Assembly (NCBI GenBank): GCA_030430565.1
Contig: JAUIKS010000003.1
Coordinates: 1 to 64,000 of the forward strand
Length of the DNA: 64,000 nucleotides
Reading direction: 5' to 3'
Source: Polyangia bacterium
Lineage (GTDB): Bacteria; Myxococcota_A; Polyangia; Nannocystales; Nannocystaceae
This document shows positions 18,290-27,085 of this stretch, piece after piece. Below the pieces are notes generated by a model. The model saw nothing but the letters and a program-made list of their open reading frames with translations, was not told the DNA's origin and searched no databases. Each line of letters starts with the position of its first letter. The stretch's first letter is position 1. Both the position numbers and the translations under genes were made by a program.

Positions 18290-20566
18290 ATGGATGTACC
18301 CGCCGCTACCGCCCGAGAATTGCGCTACGACCTCCGTGATCTTGAGAGCTATCCGAGCCTGACGCCGGATGTGCTGCGCGCCGCCTACTTCGAGATGTGC
18401 CTGGCGCGCTGTCACGTCGAGCGCATTGTCCAGGAGTGCGCCAAGGGCACGGTCAAGTTCTCGATCTGGGGCTCGGGCGAGGAGCTGCACGGCGTCGCCG
18501 AGGCGCTCGCCTACCACGAGGTCGTCAACCCCGAGGCCTTCGGCATCGGCGCGCACTATCGATCCGCCGGGCTGCTGGCGATGTGGGCGCGGCTGCGCGG
18601 CTACCAGGACTTCCATCTCGATCACATGCGTCAGCAGCTGTCGCGCGTGACCGATCCGTGGACCGGCGGGCGGCAGATGACCGCGCACTTTAACGCGCCC
18701 GAGATCAACATCCTGCCGGTGCAGAGCTCGCTCGGGATGCAGCTCGGCAAGGCGGTCGGTTACGCCCACGGCCTGCAGCGGCGCGGCTTCACCGACGGCA
18801 TGGTCACGGCCGTCATCGGCGACGGGACCATGGCTGAGGGCGATCTGCACGACGCCATGACCGGCGCCTCGATCCTGCAGACCCCGCTGCTGATCACCGT
18901 CACCGACAACGAGATCGCGATCAGCGTCTCGCCCGAGGACGGCCGGGGCATTAAGGACATCGGCGGCTACGCGCGCGCCTTCGGCTTCGAGTTCTTCGAG
19001 GTCGACGGCAACGACTTCCTCGCCGTCTACGAGACCGCGAAGCGGGCCGCGACCTACGTCACCCGGCAGCAGAAGCCGGCGATGATGTGGATCCACAACC
19101 TCTCGCGGCTCAACGATCACAGCTCCGCCGCCGACTTCAGCTTTAAGTTTGATCAGTACGACCCACTGCTCGACTTCGGCGAGGCGCTGGTCCGGCGCGG
19201 CGTCCTGCAGCCCGACGACATCATCCGCCGCAACGCGCAGACGAGCGGCAGCGACTACTTCCGGCGCCACGAGCTCGGCGGGCTCGCGAAGCGGGCCGAC
19301 GACTACATCGTCGAGACCATGAAGATCAGCCAGGGCGAGCCCGAGCCGACCGCCGAGTCTGTCTTTGAGCACATCCGCGCGCCCTTCCCCGAGGTCGTCG
19401 AGGCCCCGCTCGAGGGCCGCACCACCTGCATCTCGATCAACGGCGCGGTCCGGGCCGCGCTGCGGGCGATCCTCCGCGACAACCCCATGACCTGGCTCTA
19501 CGGCCAGGACGTTGCGAAGAAGGGCGGCGTCATGCAGGCGACGCGCGCGCTGTGGGAGCAGTTCCCCGAGCAGGTCCGCGACGCGCCGATCAACGAGCCG
19601 CTGATCATGGGCTCGGCGCTGGGCTTCGCGCTGCACGAGGGCGCGACCGCGATCCCCGAGATCCAGTTCTCCGACTACAGCCTCAACACGCTGCACTGGC
19701 TCGTGCTGATGGGCAACCAGCTGTGGTGCTCCAACGGCCACTCGCGCGTCAACGTGATCGTGCGCCTGCCGGTCGAGCCGCTGCACGGCGGCGCCGTCTA
19801 CCACTCGATGTGCATGGAGGGCTTCTACGGCGCGATCCCGGGCCTGACGATCATCGCGCCGACGACCTCGCGCGACATGTATGGCCTGCTGCGCAGCGCG
19901 GCCGACTACGACGGCCCCGTCGTGGTGTTCGAGTCCAAGGGCCTGTATCGCATGACGCTCGGCGACGCGTTCCCGGGCGAGCCGACCGACGCCAAGGAGA
20001 TCGCCGCGCTCAAGCGCAGCATCGGCTTCCAGGGCCACATCCCCGACCTGCCCGACGACTTCCGCGTGCCCCTGGGCAAAGCCGCCGTGCGCCAGCGGGG
20101 CGACGAGCTCACGGTCGTCACGTGGGGCCGCTGCACGCTATTTTGCCAGAGCGCGGTCAAGAAGCTCGCGGCCGAGGGCGTCAGCTGCGAGCTGATCGAC
20201 ATGCGCACGATCGTGCCGCCCGACATGGAGACCGTGATCAACAGCGTGCGCAAGACCGGCCGCCTCTTGGTCGTCCACGAGGACCGCGTGTTCTCGAGCA
20301 TCGGTCGCGAGATCCAGGGCGCCGTGCACGAGGCCTTCGCCGGCGAGCACGTCGTCACCCGCGTGCTCGGGCAGGACCCTGTGCCGGGCATTCCGCAGAA
20401 CATCCACCTCGAGGATGTCATCGTGGTCTCGCCCGACAAGGTCTACGCGGCGGCGCGCGGGCTGCTCGGGGTCACGCGGCGCGCGGCGTCGACAGCCGCG
20501 CCGGCCGAGCTCGGCCCCGCGCGCACGCAGGTGCTGTGGACGCCGAACCGCAACTTCGTCACCTGA
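18290..20566 (+). CDS. Fused alpha/beta E1 of a 2-oxoacid dehydrogenase
   Basis: A 758-residue protein that joins both E1 subunits. The first ~350 residues are the alpha part with the thiamine-diphosphate motif GDGTMAEGDLHDAMTGASILQTPLLITVTDN and the phosphorylation-loop region. From about residue 380 the beta part follows (QDVAKKGGVMQATRALWEQFP, INEPLIMGSALGFALHEG, QFSDYSLNTLHWLV, then transketolase C-terminal LIDMRTIVPPDMETVINSVRKTGRLLVVHED). It decarboxylates a branched or short 2-oxoacid and transfers the acyl group to a lipoyl E2. No E2 or E3 is in the window, so the substrate (branched-chain 2-oxoacid, pyruvate or acetoin) stays open. Branched-chain products could serve as PKS starters; that is speculation. 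Confidence 0.88.
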   Translation: MDVPAATARELRYDLRDLESYPSLTPDVLRAAYFEMCLARCHVERIVQECAKGTVKFSIWGSGEELHGVAEALAYHEVVNPEAFGIGAHYRSAGLLAMWARLRGYQDFHLDHMRQQLSRVTDPWTGGRQMTAHFNAPEINILPVQSSLGMQLGKAVGYAHGLQRRGFTDGMVTAVIGDGTMAEGDLHDAMTGASILQTPLLITVTDNEIAISVSPEDGRGIKDIGGYARAFGFEFFEVDGNDFLAVYETAKRAATYVTRQQKPAMMWIHNLSRLNDHSSAADFSFKFDQYDPLLDFGEALVRRGVLQPDDIIRRNAQTSGSDYFRRHELGGLAKRADDYIVETMKISQGEPEPTAESVFEHIRAPFPEVVEAPLEGRTTCISINGAVRAALRAILRDNPMTWLYGQDVAKKGGVMQATRALWEQFPEQVRDAPINEPLIMGSALGFALHEGATAIPEIQFSDYSLNTLHWLVLMGNQLWCSNGHSRVNVIVRLPVEPLHGGAVYHSMCMEGFYGAIPGLTIIAPTTSRDMYGLLRSAADYDGPVVVFESKGLYRMTLGDAFPGEPTDAKEIAALKRSIGFQGHIPDLPDDFRVPLGKAAVRQRGDELTVVTWGRCTLFCQSAVKKLAAEGVSCELIDMRTIVPPDMETVINSVRKTGRLLVVHEDRVFSSIGREIQGAVHEAFAGEHVVTRVLGQDPVPGIPQNIHLEDVIVVSPDKVYAAARGLLGVTRRAASTAAPAELGPARTQVLWTPNRNFVT

Positions 20567-20632
20567 TCCCGTAGCGCCGCGCCCGATCATCCATCACACT
20601 GCACAGCCCGGCGCGCGCCCGCGAGCCGGGCG

Positions 20633-21508
20633 ATGAGCGAGCGCGAGATGGAAACGACCGACGACGATCGCGGGATGGACCAGCTGCACGTCGCCGGCGT
20701 GACGCTCACCGGCGTCGCGCGCGGCGGGGTCGAGACCTGTCTGATGGCCAAGGAGCTGGGGGTCATGTTCGATATCGGCATGTGCCCCCCCGGCGCGCAG
20801 CGCTACGGCACCGTGCTCGCCAGCCACGCGCACGCCGATCACCTCGGCGGCGTGCACTACCTCGCCAGCCTGCGCTCGATGTTCGGGCAGAAGCCGCTGA
20901 AGCTCCACGTCCCGGTCGAGGCGGCCGAGCCGCTGCAGCGGATCTTCGCCGCCTGGTCCGAGCTCGAGGGCTACCAGGTGCCCGTCGAGATCTTCGGGCA
21001 CGCGCCCGGCGCGACCGTGACCATCCGCCGCGACGTGCAGGCGACCTGCTTTCGCACGGTGCACCGTGTGCCCTCGCTCGCCTGGGTGGTCGAGCGCGTG
21101 AGCCGGCGGCTCAAGCCAGAATTTCAGGGGCGCGAGGGCGCCGAGCTCAAGCGGCTGCGCCAGGCGGGCGTCGAGATCACCGACGAGCACCGCGCGCCCG
21201 AGCTGTGTGTCACCGGCGACACGCAGATCGAATTCCTGCTCTCGGACGAGAGCGCGATGGCCCGGCGCGCGCGCGTGCTCGTGCACGAGGTCACCAGCTG
21301 GGAGGCCGGCGACGCGGGGGCGATCGCGCGGACGCGCCGCTGGGGGCACACGCACATCGACGAGCTGATCGCGGCCGCCGAGCGCTTCGAGGGCGAGGCG
21401 CTCGTCCTGGTCCACCGGAGCATGCGACACTCTCGAAAAGCGGCCGAGGCGGTCGTCGCTCGCATGCCTCCGTCGCTGCGCGAGAAGGTTCATCTGCTTG
21501 GCAACTGA
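20633..21508 (+). CDS. RNase Z-like metallo-beta-lactamase-fold hydrolase
   Basis: A 291-residue protein with the MBL metal site SHAHADHLGGVHYL, a later CVTGDTQIEFL segment (metal-bridging Asp) and RRWGHTHIDEL (late His). Order and spacing match the tRNase Z/ElaC side of the superfamily more than beta-lactamases. It may process tRNA 3' ends or be a related phosphodiesterase; the exosite arm of true RNase Z is not clear. It overlaps the following flavoprotein gene by 11 nt, so the two are probably co-transcribed, although no functional link is obvious. Confidence 0.75.
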   Translation: MSEREMETTDDDRGMDQLHVAGVTLTGVARGGVETCLMAKELGVMFDIGMCPPGAQRYGTVLASHAHADHLGGVHYLASLRSMFGQKPLKLHVPVEAAEPLQRIFAAWSELEGYQVPVEIFGHAPGATVTIRRDVQATCFRTVHRVPSLAWVVERVSRRLKPEFQGREGAELKRLRQAGVEITDEHRAPELCVTGDTQIEFLLSDESAMARRARVLVHEVTSWEAGDAGAIARTRRWGHTHIDELIAAAERFEGEALVLVHRSMRHSRKAAEAVVARMPPSLREKVHLLGN

Positions 21509-22829
21509 GTCGGCAACGGAGAGCGTCGCTGAGGCGGCCCGCGAGCCCGAGGACCCGAGCGCCTGCGACGTGCTGATCCTCGGCGCGAGCATGGCCGGGA
21601 TCGACGTCCTCTATCACCTGCGCCGGCGCGGCGCGGTCGGCCGTCGGCTGAAGGTCATCGTCGTCGATCGCCAGCCCGCGCACGGCTACATCCCGCTGGT
21701 CCAAGAGCGCCTGTGCGCGCGGATCGATCGCGCGGCCTCGGAGCTCGAGACCCGGACGATCATCGACGGCGACCCCAACGCGCGCTTCGTGCTCGGCGAG
21801 GTCGAGTCCTTTGATCCGGAGCGGCGCGCGGTCACGCTGCGCGGCGGTGAGGTGCTGCGGGGCGCCTACGTTGTCGTCGCGCTCGGCTCCGTCGTGACGC
21901 CGCCGCCCGGGCTGCCCGGCCGCGAGCGCGCGCTCGGCTACAAATTCGCCGACGGCTTTGAGCGCTCGACCGCGCGGCTCGAGCAGGCGCTGCGCGGCGA
22001 GGGCCCGGGCCAGGACGCGCCGCGCTTCGTCGTGGTCGGCGGCGGCATCAGCGGGGTCGAGCTCGCCGGCGACCTCGCGCACCTGGCCGCGCGGCGCCCC
22101 GACGGCTGGCGTGTCCCACAGGTCACCTTGGTCCAGGGCGCGGATCGACTGCTGCCGAGCATGACCCGGCGGGCCGGTACGCTCGCCGCGCGTCACCTCA
22201 AGCGCCAGGGCGTCGAGCTGCGCCTGGGCGCGCGCGTCGTCGCGATCCGCGAGGGCGAGGTGGTGCTTCGCCCGAAGGGCGCGGGGCCGGGCGAGTCCGC
22301 CAGCGGCCCCTACCGCGAGGGCGAGCGCGCGGGCGAGCAGACGCTGGCCTGCGCCGGCGTGTACTGGGCCGGCGGGGTCCGGCCCGCGCCGGCGCTGCAG
22401 CGCCTGAACCTGCCGCTGACCGAGGACGGCTGGCTCAAGGTCGGCCCGACCCTCCAGTGCTTCCCCGAAGCCCGCCCGCGCCTGCCCGAGATCTTCGCCT
22501 GCGGCGACGCGGCGCGGATCGTCGGCGGTGACGCCAGCGCGCCCTGGCCGACCATGCAGCGCGCGATCGAGTGCCTGTGGCAAGCGGATCTCGTGGCGCG
22601 CAACATCCTCCAGCTCGAGCGCTACACGCCCGGAGGAGAGAGCACCTACCCGCCGCCGCTCACGCCGCACGTGCTGCGCGAGGACTTCTTCCACGGCGTC
22701 AGCGTGGGCGCGCGCTCGATGATCGTCTACGGGCGCGTGGCGATCGAGCTGGGCGCGTGGGCGGTGTGGTTTCGCCGGTTCTTGATGCGCCAGTACTTCC
22801 GCCGCTACCGCGGGCTTCGACGCGCGTGA
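21498..22829 (+). CDS. NDH-2-like FAD/NAD(P) oxidoreductase
   Basis: A 443-residue protein starting at a TTG (21498) that has AGAAGG 9 nt upstream. Two dinucleotide-binding sites are visible: VLILGASMAGIDVLYHLRRRG (FAD, with GxSxxG in place of GxGxxG) and FVVVGGGISGVELAGDLAHL (NAD(P)H). The LPEIFACGDAARI motif closes the FAD site. The C-terminal ~60 residues are amphipathic and Arg-rich (MRQYFRRYRGLRRA), as in membrane-attached type II NADH dehydrogenases. It likely passes electrons from NAD(P)H to quinone, though sulfide:quinone reductase-like roles cannot be excluded. Overlaps the MBL-fold gene. Confidence 0.8.
   Translation: MATESATESVAEAAREPEDPSACDVLILGASMAGIDVLYHLRRRGAVGRRLKVIVVDRQPAHGYIPLVQERLCARIDRAASELETRTIIDGDPNARFVLGEVESFDPERRAVTLRGGEVLRGAYVVVALGSVVTPPPGLPGRERALGYKFADGFERSTARLEQALRGEGPGQDAPRFVVVGGGISGVELAGDLAHLAARRPDGWRVPQVTLVQGADRLLPSMTRRAGTLAARHLKRQGVELRLGARVVAIREGEVVLRPKGAGPGESASGPYREGERAGEQTLACAGVYWAGGVRPAPALQRLNLPLTEDGWLKVGPTLQCFPEARPRLPEIFACGDAARIVGGDASAPWPTMQRAIECLWQADLVARNILQLERYTPGGESTYPPPLTPHVLREDFFHGVSVGARSMIVYGRVAIELGAWAVWFRRFLMRQYFRRYRGLRRA
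22112..22125. repeat. TGWC-N6-GWCA dyad inside coding DNA
   Basis: TGTC-CCACAG-GTCA in the NDH-2-like gene, read CGT GTC CCA CAG GTC ACC TTG; CGT, CCA and TTG are unusual codons here. Confidence 0.4.
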
Positions 22830-22851
22830 CTCCGCGCGGCGTCGCGCGCGT

Positions 22852-22879
22852 ACAATAATTGTGGCTCAACAATTTTTGT
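22852..22879. promoter_or_regulatory. Paired ACAAT-N1-ATTGT palindromes upstream of the DUF1592 gene
   Basis: ACAATAATTGT (22852-22862) and ACAATTTTTGT (22869-22879) are two near-identical 11-bp dyads with centres 17 bp apart, in the only A/T-rich stretch of the 119-bp gap before the start at 22949. The layout suggests an operator or promoter for the DUF1592 gene. The regulator is unknown. Confidence 0.45.
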
Positions 22880-22948
22880 AACGGCGCTCGTCCACCGGGA
22901 ACCGGGGGAGCAGGGGGCCGGCTACGCGGCTTCTACGACCTCGCGCCT

Positions 22949-24601
22949 ATGACATTCACACATCGATCGCTCCCACGCCGCGCGCCTGGGCTCTCGCTCG
23001 CGGCCCGCGTTGTCGTCGCCGCCGCCGTGCTGGCCTCTGGGTCAGGATGCGGCGAGGACATCCCCGACCCCACGGCGCTGCCGCCCTCCTCGCTCAAGCT
23101 GCTGCGGAGCTTCGAATACCGAAACAGCGTCCGCGATCTCTTCGGAGGCCGCGCCGAGGTCACGGCCGAGCTCCCCGAGGATCTCGTGCGCGCCAACTTC
23201 TCGTCCATCAGCGCGAGCATGGACTGCTACGACGACGTGAGCGTCGAGCAATTCGAGGCCATCGCGCTCGAGGTCGCGGCGCAGGCGTTTTCGAAGTCGC
23301 CGACGCCGCTCGACGATCACGGCTGCGCGCCCGCGAGCGTCGACGACGAGTGCGTGCGCGAGTTCCTGGGCGAGCTCGGGCGCCGGGTCTGGCGGCGCCC
23401 GCTGACCGACGAGGAGGTCAACCGCTACCTGTTCGTGGTCGGCAACGTCGAGCAGCTGTTCGAGGGCGATACGGTCAAGGGCGTCGAGCTCGCGGTCGCA
23501 GGGCTCTTGCAGTCGCCGAATTTTTTGTACCGCGTCGAGCTAGGCAGGGCGCTCGAGGACGACCCGGAGGTCCGCAAGTACACCGACTACGAGATGGCCT
23601 CGCGGCTCGCCTACACGCTGTGGGAGACGACCCCCGACGACGAGCTGCTCGACGCTGCGGAGGACGGCAAGCTCTCGTCGGGGCGGAGGATCGCGCAGCA
23701 GGTCGATCGCATGCTCGACGACCCGCGGGCCGACGCCGCGCTCGCGCGGTTTTGGCGGGAGCACCTCAACGTCGATCGCCTGACGCTCACCAACTACCCT
23801 AAGCCGGGCGCGACCGAGGACCTCTACGCGGCCATGCGCGCCGAGGGGCGGGCGCTCGCGCAGCAGATGATCGGCCCCGAGACCGACGCGCTCGACTTCT
23901 TGACCACCGACCGCGCCACGCTGCGCCCCGAGCTGGCCGACTTCTACGGCCTCGATCCGATCGCCGAGGAGACCGAGGTGACGATGCCCGCGTGGCGTCG
24001 CGGCTACCTGACCTCTGGGCTATTTTTGGCGACCAACGGCCACCCCGACAAGACCTCGCCGACGCGGCGCGGCAAGTTCGTGGTCGAGCGGATCCTGTGC
24101 GGCGTCGTCCCGCCGCCGCCCGCTGATGTCGACCTCTCGCTGCCCACGCCGCCCGAGGGCGAGGCGACGCGGCGCGAGGCGCTGGAGGCCCACCGCGACC
24201 TCGACGCCTGCCGCGGCTGTCACGAGATCATGGACCCGGTGGGCTTCTCCTTCGAGCATTTCGGGCCGTTCGGCGAGTACCGCGAGCTCGACAACGGGCT
24301 GCCGGTCGACGCCAGCGGCGAGTTCCGCGGGCAGTCGTTCGAGGACGCGCGCGAGCTGATCCCGATGCTGCGCGAGGCCGCGGGCGTCAGCCGCTGCCTG
24401 GTTCAGCACGCCTACCGCAACGCGATCGGCCAGATCGAGACCGACGCGCAGCTCGTCAACATCAACGACCTCACGGCGGTCTTCGAGGAGGAGGACGGCC
24501 GCGTGTATCGGGCGCTCGTGCGCGAGATCGTCAGCAGCGACGCGTTTCGCTACGCCAGCGGTCAGCTCGGCGGCGATGACAGCAGCGCGGAGGGGGAGTA
24601 G
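22949..24601 (+). CDS. DUF1592-family lipoprotein with cytochrome-like CxxCH
   Basis: A 550-residue protein. Start ATG 22949 gives lipobox Cys34 (SGSGC). The domains typical of planctomycete/myxobacterial multi-DUF proteins appear in order: DUF1587 (LRSFEYRNSVRDLFGG), DUF1595 (LGRRVWRRPLTDEEVNRYL), DUF1592 (LLQSPNFLYRVELG, MASRLAYTLWETTPDDELLDAA), DUF1588 (RRGKFVVERILCG, then CRGCHEIMDPVGFSFEHFGPFGEYR with a CxxCH haem-type site) and DUF1585 (LVQHAYRNAIGQ). Such genes are normally followed by a DUF1552 gene. Here that partner is a decayed remnant. The biochemical role of the pair is not established. Confidence 0.85.
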   Translation: MTFTHRSLPRRAPGLSLAARVVVAAAVLASGSGCGEDIPDPTALPPSSLKLLRSFEYRNSVRDLFGGRAEVTAELPEDLVRANFSSISASMDCYDDVSVEQFEAIALEVAAQAFSKSPTPLDDHGCAPASVDDECVREFLGELGRRVWRRPLTDEEVNRYLFVVGNVEQLFEGDTVKGVELAVAGLLQSPNFLYRVELGRALEDDPEVRKYTDYEMASRLAYTLWETTPDDELLDAAEDGKLSSGRRIAQQVDRMLDDPRADAALARFWREHLNVDRLTLTNYPKPGATEDLYAAMRAEGRALAQQMIGPETDALDFLTTDRATLRPELADFYGLDPIAEETEVTMPAWRRGYLTSGLFLATNGHPDKTSPTRRGKFVVERILCGVVPPPPADVDLSLPTPPEGEATRREALEAHRDLDACRGCHEIMDPVGFSFEHFGPFGEYRELDNGLPVDASGEFRGQSFEDARELIPMLREAAGVSRCLVQHAYRNAIGQIETDAQLVNINDLTAVFEEEDGRVYRALVREIVSSDAFRYASGQLGGDDSSAEGE

Positions 24602-24614
24602 CCGGTACAAGCGA

Positions 24615-24891
24615 ATGGGTCGCCGCCAGCCGCTGCGCGGCCTCGGGGCCTTCGGCGCGACCGCGCTCTCGCTGCCGCTGCTCGACGTGATGCTCGACCG
24701 AAGCGGCCTCGCGCTGGCCGACGGCGGCGCGCTGCCGGTGCGCGTCGGCGTGTGGTTCTGGGGCAACGGCCTGCGGCCCGAGCACGTCTTCCCCGACGGC
24801 GCCGACGCGCTTCGGCCAGGCCTTCGACAACGGCGAGGGCCCGAGCGACCCGAGCGCGACGCGGACCTTCTCCCTGCTCGAGGGGTCATAA
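24615..24891 (+). pseudogene. DUF1552 gene with large internal deletion
   Basis: The first ~65 codons match the intact DUF1552 gene at 29300 closely (RGLGAFGAT, LPLLDVMLD, LPVRVGVWFWGNGLRPEH). Right after FPDGAD the sequence jumps, with a frame change, to the family's last residues: in another frame RFGQAFDNGEGPSDPS continues to a stop at 24889-24891, matching the intact gene's RFGEAFDNGEGPSDPS. About 1.2 kb of the middle is gone. The junction lies near 24810, where both parents share a CGCTTCGG-like stretch. It sits 13 bp after the DUF1592 gene, in the expected partner position. Confidence 0.85.
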
Positions 24892-25157
24892 TCGCTCGCC
24901 GCGAGCGCGGGGTGAAGACGTCACCGGGCGTCAGCGCGACGCGATCCACCGGCGCGCGGCGGCTGCGTCGCGCGCCGCCGCCGACGCGCGCGATGTGGTG
25001 GCAGGTAGTAAGAGACATGTAGTTTGTTGCATGTAAATAAGAACCGCGACGGCGCGGGCTGGGTAAACGGCGCGCGAGCTCGCGCGTGCTCAAGCTCCTC
25101 GGCTTTGATACCGTATCGGGGACACCGCTGAGCGTCAGCGGTGGGGGAGAGCGGGTG
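24892..25157. other. Spacer before the FAD monooxygenase gene
   Basis: 266 bp with no gene I can support. It is G+C-rich apart from an A/T-rich island at about 25007-25046 holding GAGACATGTAG, a weak half-match to the dyad element, and GCATGTAAATAAG. A CCGCTGAGCGTCAGCGG-like dyad near 25125-25141 lies just before the start region of the monooxygenase. Promoter content is likely but not definable. Confidence 0.4.
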
Positions 25158-26912
25158 ATGCAGAGTGGAGCACAGCTCGACGCGTTAATTGTTGGTGCTG
25201 GTCCGACGGGCCTCGTGATGGCGCATGAACTCATCCGGCACAACGTGAGCTGCCGGCTCATCGACAAGCTCGAGACGCCGGTGCAGCAGTCTCGCGCGAC
25301 CGACCTCCAGCCGCGCACGCTCGAGATCTTCGAGGACATGGGGGTCATCGACGAGGTCAGCTCGCGGGCCCACAAGCTCCGGTCGATGAACGTGTACTCG
25401 GCTCCGCTGCGCAAGCTGCTCGTCCGCGTCGACTTCACGGTGCTCGACACCCCCTACCCCCACATGTTCGGGATCTCGCAGGCCGAGACCGAGAAGTCGC
25501 TGACGATCTCGCTGGAGCGCGCCGGCGGGAGGATCGAGCGCGGCGTCGAGTTCCAGGGCTTCGAGCAGCACGACGACGGCGTCACGACGACGCTGAAGCA
25601 CCCCGACGGCACGGTCGAGCGCGTGCGGAGCCGCTGGGTGATCGGCTGCGATGGTTCACACAGCCCCGTCCGCCACGCGCTCGGCTTGCCCTTCCCGGGC
25701 ATCGCCTACCCCGAGATGTACTGGGTCGCCGACGTCACCCTCGACTGGGAGATGCCGGAGGACGACCTCTACGTGTTCCTGAGCAACAACGGCTACTACA
25801 TCATCCTCTCGATGCCGGAGCCGGGGAAGTATCGCGTGATGATCGACCTCGACTCGGACGACAACACGGAGCCGAGCCTCGAGGCGCTGCAAGGCCTGTT
25901 CAACGAGCGCGTGCACTTCCCTGGCACGCTCTCGGACCCGACGTGGATGTCGCAGTTCAAGATCCACCGCCGCCTCGTCCCCAAGTACCGCGTCGAGAAC
26001 GTGTTCCTCGCGGGGGACTCGGCCCACATCCACAGCCCGATGAACGGCCAGGGGATCAACGTCGGCATCCAGGACGCGTACAACCTCGCCTGGAAGCTCG
26101 GCCTGGTCCGTCACGGCCACGCGCGCTCGGAGCTGCTCGACACCTACGAGGAGGAGCGGCGGCCGATCGGCGAGTTCATCTGTATGGACACCGAGCGCGC
26201 CAACAAGATCATGCTGATGAAAAACCGGATCGGCACCGGGATCCGCGACACCTTGACCCCGCTGCTGCTCGGCGTGAAGCAGATCAACAAGAAGGTCGCG
26301 CAGGCCTTCAGCGAGCTCGATCTCCACTACCGCGGGAGCTCGATCGTCGAGGAGAAGCACACGCCGATTCACATGAGCCGCCTCAGCCACAGCAACTCCA
26401 GCGAGACCGCGAGCCTGGGCGATCGACGCGCCTTCAAGCGCGGCCCGTCGGCCGGAGATCGCGCCCCCGACGTGGCGCTCGCGCGGTGCGAGAACAACAC
26501 CGTCGCGCGGGTGTTCGAGTGCTTCATCGGCACACATCACACCTTGCTCTTGTTTGACGGCACCGCCGCGACGGCCGCCGGCTACAAGACGCTCGTCGAC
26601 ATCGCCGAGACGGTGCGCGCGCGCTTCGGTGGGCTCGTGCGGCCGTACATCGTGATCCCGATGGAGAAGGCCCCGCCCGCGCTCACGTGGGACGGCCCGA
26701 TCCTCTACGACGCCGACATGGCGCTCCACAAGCGCTTCGGCTCGCGGGCGGAGTCGCTGTACCTCATTCGCCCTGATCTCTACGTCGGCTACCGCAGCCA
26801 GCCCGCCGAGCTCGGCCCGCTGCTCGTGCACCTCGAGCGCTACCTCCAGGGGCGCGCGGCGCAGCCCAGCCGAGGCGCGCTCCTCGGAGACAGCGCGGCG
26901 CCCCACGCCTGA
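25158..26912 (+). CDS. FAD-dependent aromatic monooxygenase (PheA/TfdB type)
   Basis: A 584-residue protein. GGGGGAGAG upstream supports ATG 25158. Motifs in order: FAD-binding VGAGPTGLVMAHEL, the DG motif VIGCDGSHSPVRHALG, the GD motif LAGDSAHIHSPMNGQGINVGIQDAYNLAWKLG, and a C-terminal thioredoxin-like domain (GDRAPDVALA) as in phenol hydroxylases and polyketide-tailoring oxygenases. It would hydroxylate an aromatic or polyketide substrate with NAD(P)H and oxygen. It converges on the halogenase at 27086-28471, and the PKS begins 7 kb beyond. Participation in one natural-product pathway is plausible but not shown. Confidence 0.85.
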   Translation: MQSGAQLDALIVGAGPTGLVMAHELIRHNVSCRLIDKLETPVQQSRATDLQPRTLEIFEDMGVIDEVSSRAHKLRSMNVYSAPLRKLLVRVDFTVLDTPYPHMFGISQAETEKSLTISLERAGGRIERGVEFQGFEQHDDGVTTTLKHPDGTVERVRSRWVIGCDGSHSPVRHALGLPFPGIAYPEMYWVADVTLDWEMPEDDLYVFLSNNGYYIILSMPEPGKYRVMIDLDSDDNTEPSLEALQGLFNERVHFPGTLSDPTWMSQFKIHRRLVPKYRVENVFLAGDSAHIHSPMNGQGINVGIQDAYNLAWKLGLVRHGHARSELLDTYEEERRPIGEFICMDTERANKIMLMKNRIGTGIRDTLTPLLLGVKQINKKVAQAFSELDLHYRGSSIVEEKHTPIHMSRLSHSNSSETASLGDRRAFKRGPSAGDRAPDVALARCENNTVARVFECFIGTHHTLLLFDGTAATAAGYKTLVDIAETVRARFGGLVRPYIVIPMEKAPPALTWDGPILYDADMALHKRFGSRAESLYLIRPDLYVGYRSQPAELGPLLVHLERYLQGRAAQPSRGALLGDSAAPHA

Positions 26913-26994
26913 GCGAGCGCGATCCGCCAGCGCGCCGTCGTCGTGATCGATGGCGGCGCGGGTGGGAGCGCGGCCGCGCCGGCCGGAGCGCCTC

Positions 26995-27017
26995 TACATC
27001 AACATCAACATCAACAA
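26995..27017. repeat. Short ACATCA microsatellite between convergent genes
   Basis: About four units of ACATCA/ACAACA lie in the 173-bp gap between the monooxygenase and halogenase stops. No terminator hairpin with a T-tract is evident. Confidence 0.6.
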
Positions 27018-27085
27018 CGCGCAGCTGCGCTCGCGGTCCTCGTACCGCGACGCGGCGGCTTGGCGCGCCGCGCCGCCGCTGCGCC

